64,000 nucleotides of DNA from Sophora flavescens (GCA_030762895.1 CM061062.1:2255001-2319000), one strand, 5' to 3'; shown: positions 21,969 through 33,512, numbered from the stretch's first letter. Translations and numbers: made by a program. Notes: generated by a model not told the origin, from the letters alone.

Positions 21969-23540
21969 TGATGAGTGTGATTCCACATCATCTTTGTCTA
22001 TCATTTTGCATGCATTTTCATGTAGTTTAGGCATATTTTTATTAGATTTTAGGTTAATTTTCCTTTGGAACGGGTAAGGCGGTTTTTCGTGTGTTGTTTT
22101 GCAGATATCAAGGGTAAATTGCTCAAGATCAACCATGATGAAGTTTGGATGAAGATGGAGCTTTAAAACTGAAGAAAATGAGCCAAACAGAGCCCATCAC
22201 GGCCTAGCCGTGATGCCCATCACGGCCATGATCGAGCAAAACTGAAAAAGAAGAAAGGCTGAAGTCAGAGTCTGTCACGGCCTGGCCGTGATAGCCATCA
22301 CGGCCGTGACCCAAAACCAACACAAGTCAGAGGACATCACGGCCCAGCCGTGAAATTCATCACGGGCCATGACAGAGGGCTCGCGTCGCGAGATACCGAA
22401 TTTTCCAGAATTTGCAGAGGCAGAGACCGTCACGGCCAGGCCGTGATGGCCATCACGGCCGTGACGCGCTTTACTTGGATCTGAAGAAACCGAAATAGAT
22501 CAGATTTTGAGTTGGTTTGGGACTCTAACTTCCCCATTTCTATAAATATGGACCAAGGCATCAGATACAGGGGATCACATCCATAACAACTAGGACTTAG
22601 GCATAGATCTCTCTTCTCCTCTTCTCTTCTCTGATTTTTTTGTATTTTCATTATGTTGTCAACCCAGCTTGTCATCTCCATGGCAAGACTGGAGTAGTAG
22701 TTTGTTTCTAGGGACTAGGGCTCTGCCCGAGGTTTGTAAATGATGTTGAATTGATGTAAAATCGTTGTTGATTTCATTATTGTTTTAGATCTGATTTCTA
22801 GTGTGTTAATCACTCATAAATTTCGGCAACCGTTTATTTGCGTGACGTAGAAGTTCTAAGGAGGAACCTAGCGGTGAACTTAGGATTTCTAGGGTGTTTC
22901 ACTCGTAAAGCCCCCGTGCCACCTGGTTTGTGAGATGAGAATGATCCAAGGAGGAACCTAGCGGTGAACTTAGGTTATTTGCATGACTGAGACATTTCAA
23001 GGAGGAACCTAGCGGTGAACTTGGGTGTCGGACCTATAGAAGTCAGACTTGGGACTGAAATCACGAGAGTTAGAAGCCGTCCCTCGAGGAGCAACGAGTT
23101 GTCACGGAACGCAAAGGGTCCAATCTGGGATCGACTACCACGAGAGTAGGGGTCGGGTCAATTGGGCACGGCTTTTGTAACCCGAGAGGGAGCTTAAGCT
23201 ATCAGAGGATAAACTCGCCTTCAAGGCAATTTCGGTAATCAACAAAGGTAAATCAGATTAGCAACATAAACAACCTCAAAGGTAACCCAAATCCCTAGGA
23301 ATCCATTTAAATCGAAAACCCCAAAAACAATTGTTTTCTGCTCATCTATCTTTTAATTCTCTCAATTTCAAAAACCAATTTCAAAACCATTTAAATCTGT
23401 CCAGATATAATCGATTCAAAAACCGATTGCGATTCGAGAACACAGTCTCTGTGGGTTCGATATCTTTTATTACTTGACGGCAGTCCGGTACACTTGCCGG
23501 AATCGCACGAGCGGCGCGCAACCCGCGCGACGCGACATCA
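21969..23540 (+). repeat. Athila-type 3' LTR (1572 bp)
   Basis: Near-identical to 16052-17641. It lacks 19 bp between two GCGTCGCGAG copies and has GCCCCCGTGCCACC where the 5' copy has GCCCGGCGGCCAC. Otherwise I see only isolated substitutions. It ends ACATCA before GGCAT. Confidence 0.95.
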
Positions 23541-23911
23541 GGCATGTAGTTGTCGTGTTAAATACATATATTGGTTTCTCACTCTTGCATATTTTCTTGT
23601 TGGTTTCCCTATTTGTGGAATATATTCTATTTGAGTATAGGTGGACCTGGAGATGCCCATGGTGCTTTTGAGGATCTTTAGGCTTGACCTTTAAAGCGAC
23701 CGTGGAGTTAAGAATGACCTCTGGTGTCTTCTTAGTCGGTGTCGTATAGAGTGACCAGCTCAACTAAGGTATTAGATTGGGTTATAATGTTTATATCGGG
23801 CTTTGGAGAGCAACACTTTTGAAGTATGGAGTTTATGTGGTTTTTTTGTTAAGACCTATATGGATAAAGGTCTAGATGTGAAAATAATATGATGCAACAT
23901 AGTTGTATGCC

Positions 23912-23968
<57 letters not shown>

Positions 23969-24021
23969 AGATATGGTTATATTTGGGTTACTATGTGATG
24001 ACCCCAAGGAGGGGTGTCACA
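23541..24021 (+). repeat. Tekay 5' LTR, right piece
   Basis: Resumes the Tekay LTR after the Athila-type insertion (GGCATGTAGTTGTCGTG, matched at 28907) and ends GGGTGTCACA at 24021. It contains a TA microsatellite at 23915-23967. Confidence 0.9.
23915..23967. repeat. TA microsatellite in the Tekay 5' LTR
   Basis: About 26 AT units at the same LTR position as the longer run at 29310-29382. Confidence 0.95.
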
Positions 24022-24025
24022 TTTG

Positions 24026-24037
24026 TGGTATCAGAGC
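24026..24037 (+). promoter_or_regulatory. Primer binding site of the Tekay element
   Basis: TGGTATCAGAGC, four bases after the LTR, is complementary to the 3' end of initiator tRNA-Met. Confidence 0.92.
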
Positions 24038-24205
24038 TGGTCGAGTCTTTCGGGAATGTTGGGGAATAGGTATATTGTGTTGATGTTGTGTTCTCTCTGA
24101 TTAAGACTTGTTTGAATTACTTCTTAGAAGTAATGTGTCTTAATAAGTAAGTAAGCGTTTCATTTTCTGGTTGCGGTCTAACTGATTCCGTTTTATAGGT
24201 TAGTT

Positions 24206-25375
24206 ATGGAACTAGCACCAGAAGGTGGATGTGGACGAGGACGTGGACGCGGTCGTAGTGGTGGTCCCTTAGGTGACCGTAGCAATGCGAATGAGGACTA
24301 CGATGGTGGAATGGACCATACTGCACAAGCAGTGGATAACAATGCGACGGCTATTGCTATGCAGACAGCTGCTCAGACTCAGCAAGCTGCGGAAGGCAAG
24401 GCTTTGATTGCGTTTCGAAGCCAAAATCCTTCACAGTTTGGTGTGGATGCTGATTATGAGAAAGCTTATTTATGGATTCAAGAGTTGGAGAAAATCTTTG
24501 AGTTGGTGGTCACGTCGGCAGAAGTTAGGGTTGCCTATGCTGTTTTCCTACTGATAGGAGATGCGGAGTATTGGTGGAGAGGTGCTCGACAGCTGCTGGA
24601 AGCTAATCATCAGGAAATTACTTGGGATGTGTTTAAAACCGCATTCCTTAACAAGTATTTTTCGGAGAGTGTTCGGATTGAGAAAGAACAAGAATTTTTG
24701 CATTTATACCAGAGAGATATGACTGTTGGGGAGTATGCGGTGAAGTTCGAGTCGCTTGCCAAATACTTCCGTTTCTTTCAAGCACAACCAAATGAAAGCT
24801 GGAAGTGTGAGAGGTTTGAGGCAGGTCTGAGGTTTGAGATTAAAGAATCTGTTTTACCGTTGCAACTCAGAAATTTTCAATCTCTAGTCGAGATGAGTCT
24901 AAAGATAGAGCAGATGAGGAATGGAAGAGACAACAAAGGGAATGCTGGAGGACCGTCTCAATCCAAGAACCAGTACTAGAATCACAATCAGAACCAGGAG
25001 AGGAAGCCTTATTTTCGACCACCGGGAAATAACCAGAATCAACAACAATATCATCCCAATAATTCTGAATCGGGAAGTGGTGGCCAGAAGAACCAAAACC
25101 AAGGCCAAATTAGAAGATGTTACCGATGTGGAGACCCAAAGCACATGACAAATACCTGTCCCATACAAGAAGTTAAGTGTTACAACTGCAATCAAGTGGG
25201 ACACTTAGCAAAGGATTGTAATTTACCAAATCGTAGATCGACTGTCAACAACACTAGGGCAAATAAACCAACGGCAAAGGGGAGAATTTACACTTTGAGC
25301 GGTGCTGAAGGAGATTGCGACATAGATGGTAATATCTTAATTCTACTTTACGATTTGAGTGCGATGCATTTTTAA
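24206..25375 (+). pseudogene. Tekay Gag with two zinc knuckles, one in-frame stop, protease cut off
   Basis: Starts with ATG at 24206. A Gly/Arg-rich start (GRGRGRGRSGG) precedes a Gag domain (about residues 65-235) with AYLWIQELEKIF, DAEYWWRGAR and FLNKYF motifs. A TAG stop at about 24977 interrupts it. In the same product two CCHC knuckles follow, CYRCGDPKHMTNTC near 25120 and CYNCNQVGHLAKDC near 25175; two knuckles in tandem are unusual for Tekay, where one is typical. The frame then enters a protease start (DGNILILLYDLSAMHF, where D-S-G would be expected) and ends. Two adjacent forward frames are used, so a frameshift also lies between 24980 and 25145. The gene is dead but shows what the element carried. 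Confidence 0.85.
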
Positions 25376-25881
25376 TTTATTTATTTTGATGGGTAGTGTG
25401 AAACTGTTGCAATTGCTTGTTTCCTCATTTCTATATGATTTGATTGTTTCAACTCTAACTGCTAAGTCAGTTACTGTCAATACCATTTGCTTAAACTATT
25501 CTGTTGTTGTCCGGGATAAATACTTTCTTGATGAAAGAAGCTTTTCGATGAGACTTAATCTAGTCACTTTTACTTTTGGTGGAAGTGATCCAGTCTGAAT
25601 TCTTGTCAGACTATTGTTCTTTTAAATCGTTGTTGCTAAAATTATTGTGAAAGAAGGAGCTTTATTGGATTCGAGTTTGTAAATGTGTACCAATCATACA
25701 TTTTTACATCCATGAACCTATTAGAGAATCTGTTATGCACATGATATTCTTATATTCTTTTCAGATCGATAAAATCTTTCTATATACTTTCTTGTGAAAG
25801 TGAGGTCTCGGGATCTTTCGATCTTATCTAGTTTCGTGTCATGAAATTTCGAGGACGGATTTTTTTTAAGTGGGGTAGTAA
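25376..25881 (+). other. Tekay deletion junction and purine tract
   Basis: Protease-like sequence decays after 25400 and runs directly into the 3' end of the pol/untranslated region (TTTCGAGGACGGATTTTTTT), with AAGTGGGGTAGTAA ending at 25881. Some 3 kb of reverse transcriptase, RNase H, integrase and chromodomain sequence is missing compared with a complete Tekay element. Confidence 0.7.
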
Positions 25882-28439
25882 TGTAACATCCCAATTTTTT
25901 TTCGTTTTCTAAGATCGATATAAATATAAATAAACGTTTATATTTTTATCTAAAACTTAGAAAATGATTTTGGGAAAACCAAAGTTATATTCATATCATA
26001 CTTATTTTATAAGCATATGGTGAAATTTTTGGTTGAAAATTCAGACGGAACCCGACCTGCGTTTTTACTGACAGTAAGATTTTACTGATCAAAAAACCTA
26101 ATTTTGACCCGAGAATGAAATGAATAGATTTTATATCTCATTTCCAATGATATAGGTTATTTTGAAAATTTTCAAAATAAATAGGTTATTATACTTGATT
26201 CGGGCATAAAACCCTAAATCGGGTAATCGACGGAGTCGAGAACGGACATGCAGAGAAAAAACCGGACATTGGATGCTGAGATAACTTGTCGCCTAGGGTG
26301 GTGATTCATATGGATGACTCACTCATGTCATGATTGCTCTTAAATAAAAATATAGATATTTCTTTAAAATAGTATAAAGACTATTTTACCCTGGGATGAT
26401 TTTACCCTTGGAATTTCATTGAAATGACAAGTTTGCCCCACAATTTGTGGACACAAATCAGCCACATCTTCACTCATTTCTCACATGTTTGTCATGATGG
26501 TTTTTTTTGGAAATTACCATTTTGTCCTTAATGTTGGATTTTATCACAAAAGTGTCATTTTGTAAGATTACTCCTTTGTCCCTAAAAATTTATGTTTGGA
26601 CCCTTATGCCCTTGAAAACCATAACCAAACCCTCCCAAGTGAGCCCGTTTCACTTCTATCAAAGGCCATCCTCATCTTCTTCATCAACTTTGCCATTTTT
26701 CCATTAAAACTCCTAAGTTACATAGCTTAATTTTGTGAAGAAAGTGTTGGATTCTTTTCCCATTTCTCAATTCCAAGAGGTAATACTTGCTCCTCATCAT
26801 CATTAAGCATCATTTTCTTCAATTCCTTTCTTGATTTAAGTCCTTAATCATCTTTCCAATTTCTAGATCTAGAAAGTTTGAAATTCTCTAGAAAATCATA
26901 GAAAAATCTTAAAAATATCAAACCAATTTCTTTGAGTTAGTTGTCATCTCTACTATCATAATCCAAGAGATTGATGCAAACAAAATTTTCCTCCCCATTT
27001 AACCCTCCAAGGCCGAACCCTACTTGTGTGGGTGTAGGAGGTTTTGCTTATTTTTCTTAGAAAGTGAACTTGTATATCCTCTTTCTAGTATGTAAGTATG
27101 TTGAATCCAAGTTGTTGTGTTCAAATAAAATCCCTAGCTCATGTTTCTATTAAGGGCCGAAACTGAGTTTTAAAGGAATTGGAGTATTTGATTTCAATTC
27201 TTTGGGTTAAACCATTAATCCTATGTCTTAAGTATTAAGGATCATTAATCCAAAGACTTAGGCAATTTTAGAAAATTTTAGTCACCAAACCCTAGCATGG
27301 TCGTGACTTACCTATAGGGGATAGGTGATTTTATTTACTTGGTTTTGATTGATAATTATGTTATGTGGTTTGTTGAAGGAGATTTTGTGTGAATCGTGTA
27401 TGTGTGCTGTCAAGAAATCGGAGTGTCGGCGAACAGGTATCGTAAGGAAAGATCTTCAAGAGGTAAAAGGGGATTGCCTGAGGGATTTTTCCGATAGCTA
27501 CGTGCTATCAAGTTGTGAGTCTGTATTGATTATCTGTGATTGAGGTGTTTGTTGAAATTATTTTATGTCGTGCTATTTTATCTATGTTTATTTAATTGCA
27601 GTTATGTATTATAGTGTTGTGATGCATGATCTGCTTGGGTTAATTGATATAATTTTGTTGATGATTGTTGATGTTGCTGTGGATTGAATAGCCTGACAGT
27701 GGTCAATGCTTAGTTAATAATGTTAATAATGAGGTTAAAGGTGTTAAAAATGTTTTTACGGGATAATGAGTTTTAAATTAATGAGAAATAGTAATATAAT
27801 ATTACTTAGGATTTAGTTAGTGGAAAATGAGAAAAAGTTGTAAATGATATTATTTTAAGGATTTTACGGCGTAAGAGTGTTTTATGAGTTACAGTGAGGA
27901 CGTAACCGTGAAAATATTTTAGCGTTACTAATTTTCACATAATGAATTTCTAAATATTAGAAAATGATGTTTTAAAAGAAAAATTTTCAAAAATAATTTT
28001 ATTACAGCGTTGGAAAAATTGTTTTACGACACAGTCATAGTTTGACCGGAAAACTTTTTAAAACGGCAAACGACGGACAATTCCATCAATATTTACGAAA
28101 GTATTTTTAGAAAGGGTAAAATTAAGTAATACTGAGAACTTGTCTCAAATGATGTTTCTAAGTTAAAATTAATGAGATTTGAACAAAATGAATTTTAAGG
28201 GATTTTTAACAAGTTTACAAAACGAATTTCCAACGTAAAAGGATTTTCGGTAAACAACGAGTTATTTTTACGTCAACTTGAATAAGTTGTACAGTTTTTT
28301 TTGTGTTAAACGAAAAATGGTGTACTAGTATTCTTAAGGTGTTATGAACATAGTGCTCTTTGGATTTGGTATCTTAATTAAGGTGTTAGGAACAAAAGGT
28401 TTTACACGCATTTACTTGATAGACATGTCTAAGGCGTGA

Positions 28440-28690
28440 ATCTGGATATCTTACGAGACAAGGTATTTTAAGAAGTCGAATTTGAATAACTTAAAGGGAA
28501 AGGTATTCAAGAAGGCGAAGTCGAAGTCGAATATGGGTATCTTAGTAGATAAAGTATTCAAGAAGTCGAATATGAATAGCTTAAAGGGTAAGGTATTCAA
28601 GAAGGCGAAGGCAAATTTGGGTATCTTGGTAGACAAGGTATTCCAGAAGGCGAACCTGGATATCCTAATGGAAAGGTATTCAAGAAGTCG
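28440..28690 (+). repeat. Minisatellite in the Tekay LTR (3' copy)
   Basis: The same 40-45-bp units as at 15585-15835, with small differences in unit sequence. The open frames here on both strands (repeats of KVFKKA and FLNTL) only reflect the tandem repeat. Confidence 0.8.
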
Positions 28691-29305
28691 TGCCCTATTT
28701 GGCAATCGAGCCTGATCAGCTCATTTATTTGGTGTTTGTAGCTCCGGAGATTAAGTATGATTTTAGATGAAGTAGGTGTAGTGTTCATGCATAGTTTTCA
28801 AATGATGATGTTTGGGGTGTGAAACCCATTAGTAAACTATTTGCTTGGATATGAATGCTGATGTTGCTATGAACATGTATATGTTTATCTGTTTTCTTGT
28901 GTGTCGGGCATGTAGTTGTCGTGTTAAATCCATATATTGGTTTCTCACTCTTGCATATTTTCTTGTTGGTTTCCCTATTTGTGGAATATATTCTATTTGA
29001 GTATAGGTGGACCTGGAGATGCCCCTGGTGCTTTCGAAGATCTTTAGGCCTGACCTTTAAAGTGACTGTGGAGTTAAGAATGACCTCTGGTGTTCTTAGT
29101 ATATGTCGTATAGAGTGACCAACTCAACTAGGGTATTAGATTGGGTTATAATGTTTATATCGGGCTTTGGAGAGCCACACTTTTGAAGTAAGGAGTTTTA
29201 TATTTTCAATAATGTATAATGATAGTTTATGTGGTTTTTTTGTTAAGACCTATATGGATAAAGGTCTAGATGTGAAAATAATATGATGCAGAATAGTTGT
29301 ATGTC

Positions 29306-29309
<4 letters not shown>

Positions 29310-29382
<73 letters not shown>
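29310..29382. repeat. TA microsatellite in the Tekay 3' LTR
   Basis: About 36 AT units, longer than the matching run in the 5' LTR. Confidence 0.95.
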
Positions 29383-29384
<2 letters not shown>

Positions 29385-29388
29385 TTAT

Positions 29389-29517
29389 ATTTGTAACAGG
29401 GTTATGTATGTCGAAGAAAAGAAAAAAAAATACCACTGATTTGGTATTAATAAAAGTGTTCTAAAAGATTATTTTCCAGAAGTAACCAGCATAATTGAAT
29501 TTTATTTTCCGCATTTG
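29389..29517. mobile_element. Small insertion with 5-bp duplication in the Tekay 3' LTR
   Basis: 119 bp (29394-29512, TAACAGGGTTATG to TTATTTTCCGC) are absent from the 5' LTR and are flanked by ATTTG on both sides (29389-29393, 29513-29517), a perfect target duplication. The ends do not match TG..CA and no inverted repeat is evident, so the element type is unknown. It may be a remnant of a larger element. Confidence 0.55.
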
Positions 29518-29556
29518 GGAAACTATGTGATGACCCCGAGTGAAGAAGAATGTCAC

Positions 29557-30132
29557 TATAAATAGATGACCTCAAGTTTTGAAGAACAACTTTTTCCAAT
29601 CGATAATCACTCATTCCATTATTCTTTCAAGGGCAAGAGTCTGTATTCTTTAGTTTGAATATTGTTGTAATATTCAACTGATCTCAAACTGTCATATCCT
29701 CACACATAGTGAGTTAAGAAGATCAAACATTAAATCTCTTTGTTAGAGTTAGAGCCTGAAGAGGTTTGGTAAGAAAGGAATACTTGTAGCCTGGAGAGGT
29801 GTTGAATACTCGGCTGTAATCTATTTGGAGAAATAGTGGATAAATCCTTCAAGTCGAAGGGACTGGACGTAACTCTTGGTTGAAAGAAAGTGAACCAGGA
29901 TAAAATCTCTTGCTTGAATCTTCTATCCCTAAAATTTTCAGTTTTATTTGATTATACTAATTGTGGGGTTTTGATATTGCTTTTGTTAAAGTCTTTTAAG
30001 AAGGATCTTTGTCCTTGTACATGCTTCTGTTTCTAATCTTCTTGTGTGCAAAATTTTTTTAAAGGTTGTTTTAAAAAATTATTAACCAACACAATTCAAC
30101 CCCCCTTCTTGTGTTTGTTTGTGTCAACTTCA
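29557..30132 (+). repeat. SIRE 5' LTR, 5'-truncated
   Basis: Begins at TATAAATAGATGACC, which looks like the LTR TATA box, so the U3 part is gone. The end CCTTCTTGTGTTTG..CAACTTCA matches the 3' LTR over about the last 200 bp (29935-30132 against 39167-39363). Confidence 0.75.
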
Positions 30133-30134
30133 GT

Positions 30135-30146
30135 TGGTATCAGAGC
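30135..30146 (+). promoter_or_regulatory. SIRE primer binding site
   Basis: TGGTATCAGAGC, two bases after the LTR end, complementary to initiator tRNA-Met. Confidence 0.92.
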
Positions 30147-30203
30147 TCAGCCTCGAAAGGGTTGAGCATCTAACAAGTGCCGAGGGAGTACGATCCAACA
30201 ATC

Positions 30204-31905
30204 ATGGATGCAGAAGGACAAAGCTATCAACAGACCTCCTCTCTTTGATGGTTATGATTATGAATATTGGAAGAAGAGGATGATGGCCTTTTTGGATGCA
30301 CAAGGTCTAGACATCTGGAAGCTCATTGAAACTGGTTATACCAAACCCAGAAATGAAAATGGAGCTACTGTTGCTAGAGCTGACTAGACAGCAGATCAAA
30401 AGGCAAAGCATCAACTCAATCTTAAAGCTAAGCATTATTTGATGTGTGCCATCACCAGATTTGAACATGACAAAGTTCACAGCTGCAATACTGCTAAAGA
30501 AATCTGGGATTCTCTTGCCCTAGCTCATGAGGGTTCCTCACAAGTTAAGGAATCCAAGATCGATATGCTGGTTCATCAGTATGAGCTGTTCAAGATGGGT
30601 GAACATGAAATAATAGACCAAATGTTTGGAAGATTCCAAACCATCACCAACAGTCTCAGATCTTTTGAAAAAAATTATGAAAATAGAGATCATGTCAGAA
30701 AAATCCTGAGAAGTCTATCCAAGCAATGGAGACCCAAAGTAACTGCCATTCAGGAAGCCAAAAACCTGAATACACTCTCTTTGGAAGAGCTTCTTGGATC
30801 TCTCAAGGTTCATGAACTTGAACTTAATGAAGAAGAAAATTCCAAAAAAGGAAAATCTATTGGCCTAAAGGCAAAGAAAGCAAGTTCATCAAAAGTTCTC
30901 AAAGCTGCTGAGTCATCTGATGATTCTGAATCTTATGATGATAATGAAGGATCAGATGAGGATGAATTATCCTTTATCTCCAGGAAGATTCAACATACAT
31001 GGAGAAAGAAAGGTGGTTTCAGAAGGAAGCAACTCCACAAAAAGTTTTCCAAGAAGAAGTCAGACTCCACGGAAAAAGGTCCACCCTTGTGCTTTGAATG
31101 CAAGAAACCTGGTCATTTCAAAGCTGACTGCCTTGAGCTAAAAGACAAAATGAAATTCTTCAAAAAGAAGAAAGGCTTAATGGCTACATGAGAGGATCTT
31201 GATCTGTCTTCTTCATATGAAGAAAATGAAGCTGAGGAAGAGGCAAATATCTGTCTCATGGCAGATACTGCATCAGAAAGTGAATACACCGATGCTGAGG
31301 TAATGGACTCTGACTAGTCCACTTTTCAAAATGCTTTTGATGAATTGTTGCATAAGTCATGTATACTATCACGAGAATATAAGAATCTAAAAAATTATTT
31401 TTCTAAGCTATCTAAAGAATATGATAAGGCCTGCATTGAGAAACAAAACCTCAAAAATGAAAACGACATGCTAAAATCAGTGAATGTCAGTCTAGCTGAC
31501 AAAGTGGTGTGTGAACCTGATGTCTCTTGTGAAGTTGCAAAACTGCATCAAGATATAACATATCTAACTGATTCTCTGTCAAATCTTGTAGGTGGATCAG
31601 ATAAGCTTAGTCTCATTTTAAGGTATTCTAGGCCACCTTATGATAAATCTGGTCTTGATTATGACAAAGAGAAGCAAGACGCATCTCACAAAAAATCAAA
31701 ACCACTTAAACATCATAAATCTTAAAAAGTTCCAAATAAATATACCAAAGCTCAGTCTAGCTCGTCCAACACCTTTTGTAAAGTGTGTGGAAAAAGTGGG
31801 CATATTATATCTAGATGCATACACAATAAATATGCTAAGCATACTCATCCAGCGACAACTAACAAGAAAGGACCCAAGTCAGTTTGGGTACCTAAAGATA
31901 AGATA
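30204..31905 (+). pseudogene. SIRE Gag
   Basis: ATG at 30204 opens a SIRE-like start, and a frameshift occurs before RPPLFDGYDYEYWKKRM. The Copia Gag (UBN2) domain follows, with HYLMCAITRFEHDKV, CNTAKEIWDSL and MFGRFQTITNSL. A first zinc knuckle CFECKKPGHFKADC lies at about 31090. In-frame stops occur at about 30385, 31189, 31316 and 31723. The part after the first stops is a Lys/Glu-rich coiled coil and a second knuckle CKVCGKSGHIISRC at about 31779. A long Gag with two separated knuckles fits the SIRE lineage. The protein cannot be made in one piece. Confidence 0.85.
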
Positions 31906-33503
31906 ATACCTGTTGCAGATTTGCTTAACAACAGGAAGAAAACCGATGTCTTGGTACTTGGACAGTGGCCGCTCACGACACATGACGGGAGAAAGGTCTA
32001 TGTTCCAAAACCTTGAGCCCAAAGATGGTGGCTGGGTCACATTTGGAGGAAATCAGAAAGGGAAAGTCATTGGTGTAGGTAAAATTGGAAAACATCACTT
32101 TCCCTCCATTGATAATGTTCTTTTAGTCAAAGACTTGAAGCACAATCTACTGAGCATAAGTCAATTATGTGACAGTGGATATGAAGTGCCTTTTGATAAG
32201 AACATGTGTACTGTCAAGAAAGATGATGGATCACTTCTATTCACTGCAAAAAGGCAAAACAATCTCTATAAGATTGACTTGGAGGACCTCTCAAATCAAA
32301 GTGTCTCATGTCTAGTATCCATTGCAGATAAGCGATGGATTTGGCACAAAAGGCTAGGTCATGCAAGCTTGAAATTAATTTCAAAGCTAAACAAGCATAA
32401 CCTCATGAGAGGACTACCAAACCTTAAGTTCAAATCTGATGCTTTCTGTGATGCATGTCAAAAGGGAAAACAAGTCAAAGGTTCTTTTGAATCTAAGAAT
32501 GTTTGCTAGTACCAATAGACCACTAGAATTGCTACATCTTGATCTTTTTGGTCCAACAAGGACTGCCTCTGTCAGTGGTAAGAAATATGGTCTTGTCATA
32601 GTAGACGATTACCCTAGATGGACATGGGTTATGTTCCTAACTCGCAAGGATGAGTCTTTTAAGGTCTTTTCTGTATTCTGCAAACGTGTACAGAATGAAA
32701 AAGGCATGTGTATCACTTCAATCAGAAGTGACTATAGGGGGGAGCTTGAAAATGAGCTATTTCATAAGTTCTATGAAGAGAGTGGTATCCTTCACAACTT
32801 CTCAATACCTAGAGCACCATATAAAAATGGTGTGGTAGAGAGAAAGAACAGATCTCTTCAAGATATGGCTAGGACTATGCTCAATGACAACTCTGTCCCT
32901 AAACACTTTTGGGCTGAAGCTGTTAATACTGCCTATTACATTCAGAACAGAATATACATTAGACCTATCTTGAATAAGACTCCTTATGAACTATGGAAAG
33001 GAAGAAAATCCAACATATATTATTTTCACCCCTTTGGTTATAAATGCTTTATACTGAATACTAAAGATCAACTCGGTAAGTTTGATGCTAAAACAGATAG
33101 TGGAATGCTATTAGGATATTCTGAAACATCTAAAGGCTTTAGAGTTTATAATTCTAGGACTCTGATACTAGAGGAAAGTATTCATGTCAAGTTTGATGAC
33201 AAACAACCTGATCTAAATGAAGCTTTTGCAGATCTTAATCTAAGCATTCCAAGAGACTCACCGGAGATAAAAGTTGATGATCAAGAAGATGACCCCACTC
33301 AACAACCAGATACTTCCACTTCTCAACATGATACAATTCAAAAATCTTGGTACTTCAAGAATTATCATCCACAAGATCAGATCATTGGAAACCCCAATGA
33401 CAAGCTAAGAACCAGATCAACCTTCAGAGAACAAGACAATTCTGCACTAGTCTCTGAGTTGGAACCAAAGACAGTAGACGAGGCTCTACTAGACGATGGT
33501 TAG
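31906..33503 (+). pseudogene. SIRE protease and integrase
   Basis: A frameshift near 31950 leads into the protease (SWYLDSGRSRHMTG, catalytic DSG present). A GAG-pre-integrase zinc region follows, with WHKRLGH and CDACQKGKQ (H-H-C-C). A second shift near 32495 leads into the rve core: first Asp in LHLDLFGPT, second Asp in IRSDYRGE and the Glu in NGVVERKNR are all still present. The Copia-specific insert and GYSETSKGFRVYN-type block follow, then a TAG stop near 33501. The catalytic residues survive but the frame does not. Confidence 0.88.
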
Positions 33504-33512
33504 ATTCCAGCT

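Larger units (their letters stand above)
16052..23540 (+). mobile_element. Athila/Tat-type LTR retrotransposon with gag-protease only, young
   Basis: LTRs (16052-17641 and 21969-23540) both start TGATGAGTGTG and end GCGACATCA. The target duplication is GGCGT/GGCAT, and the uninterrupted Tekay LTR reads GGCAT at that point. The primer site matches tRNA-Asp. Internal DNA holds one long gag-protease frame and 1.8 kb of noncoding sequence ending in the purine tract AGCTTGGGGTGATT. No reverse transcriptase, RNase H or integrase is present, so it needed a helper. By eye the LTRs differ at only a few substitutions, one short rearranged patch and one 19-bp deletion, so insertion is recent. Gag-only terminal-repeat elements are a known plant class (TR-GAG). 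Confidence 0.93.
13102..29556 (+). mobile_element. Tekay-type Ty3/gypsy chromovirus, pol deleted, non-autonomous
   Basis: Long LTRs of about 3.4 kb start TGTAACACCC/TGTAACATCC and end near GGTGTCAC(A). The initiator-methionine primer site TGGTATCAGAGC (24026-24037) and the purine tract AAGTGGGGTAGTAA (25868-25881) frame only 1.86 kb of internal DNA. A gag gene with two zinc knuckles is present; the protease is cut off, and reverse transcriptase, integrase and chromodomain are absent. Del/Tekay assignment rests on the TGTAACACCC start and the TTTCGAGGACGGATTTTTTT motif before the purine tract. The 5' LTR is split by the Athila-type element. The 3' end meets the SIRE element and has no matching target duplication (left flank TTGGG). 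Confidence 0.85.
25882..29556 (+). repeat. Tekay 3' LTR
   Basis: Starts TGTAACATCC and aligns with 13102-16051 plus 23546-24021. It carries a 119-bp extra block (29394-29512) near its end and resumes with ACTATGTGATGACCCC, as in the 5' LTR at 23989. It ends near TGTCAC at 29556, where the SIRE LTR begins. Confidence 0.85.

Noticed and set aside
23889..24083. Open frame with repeated Ile-Tyr
   Set aside because: Translation of the TA microsatellite.
28451..28715. Repetitive Lys- or Phe-rich frames on both strands
   Set aside because: Produced by the LTR minisatellite; the same block in the other LTR is not open in the same way.
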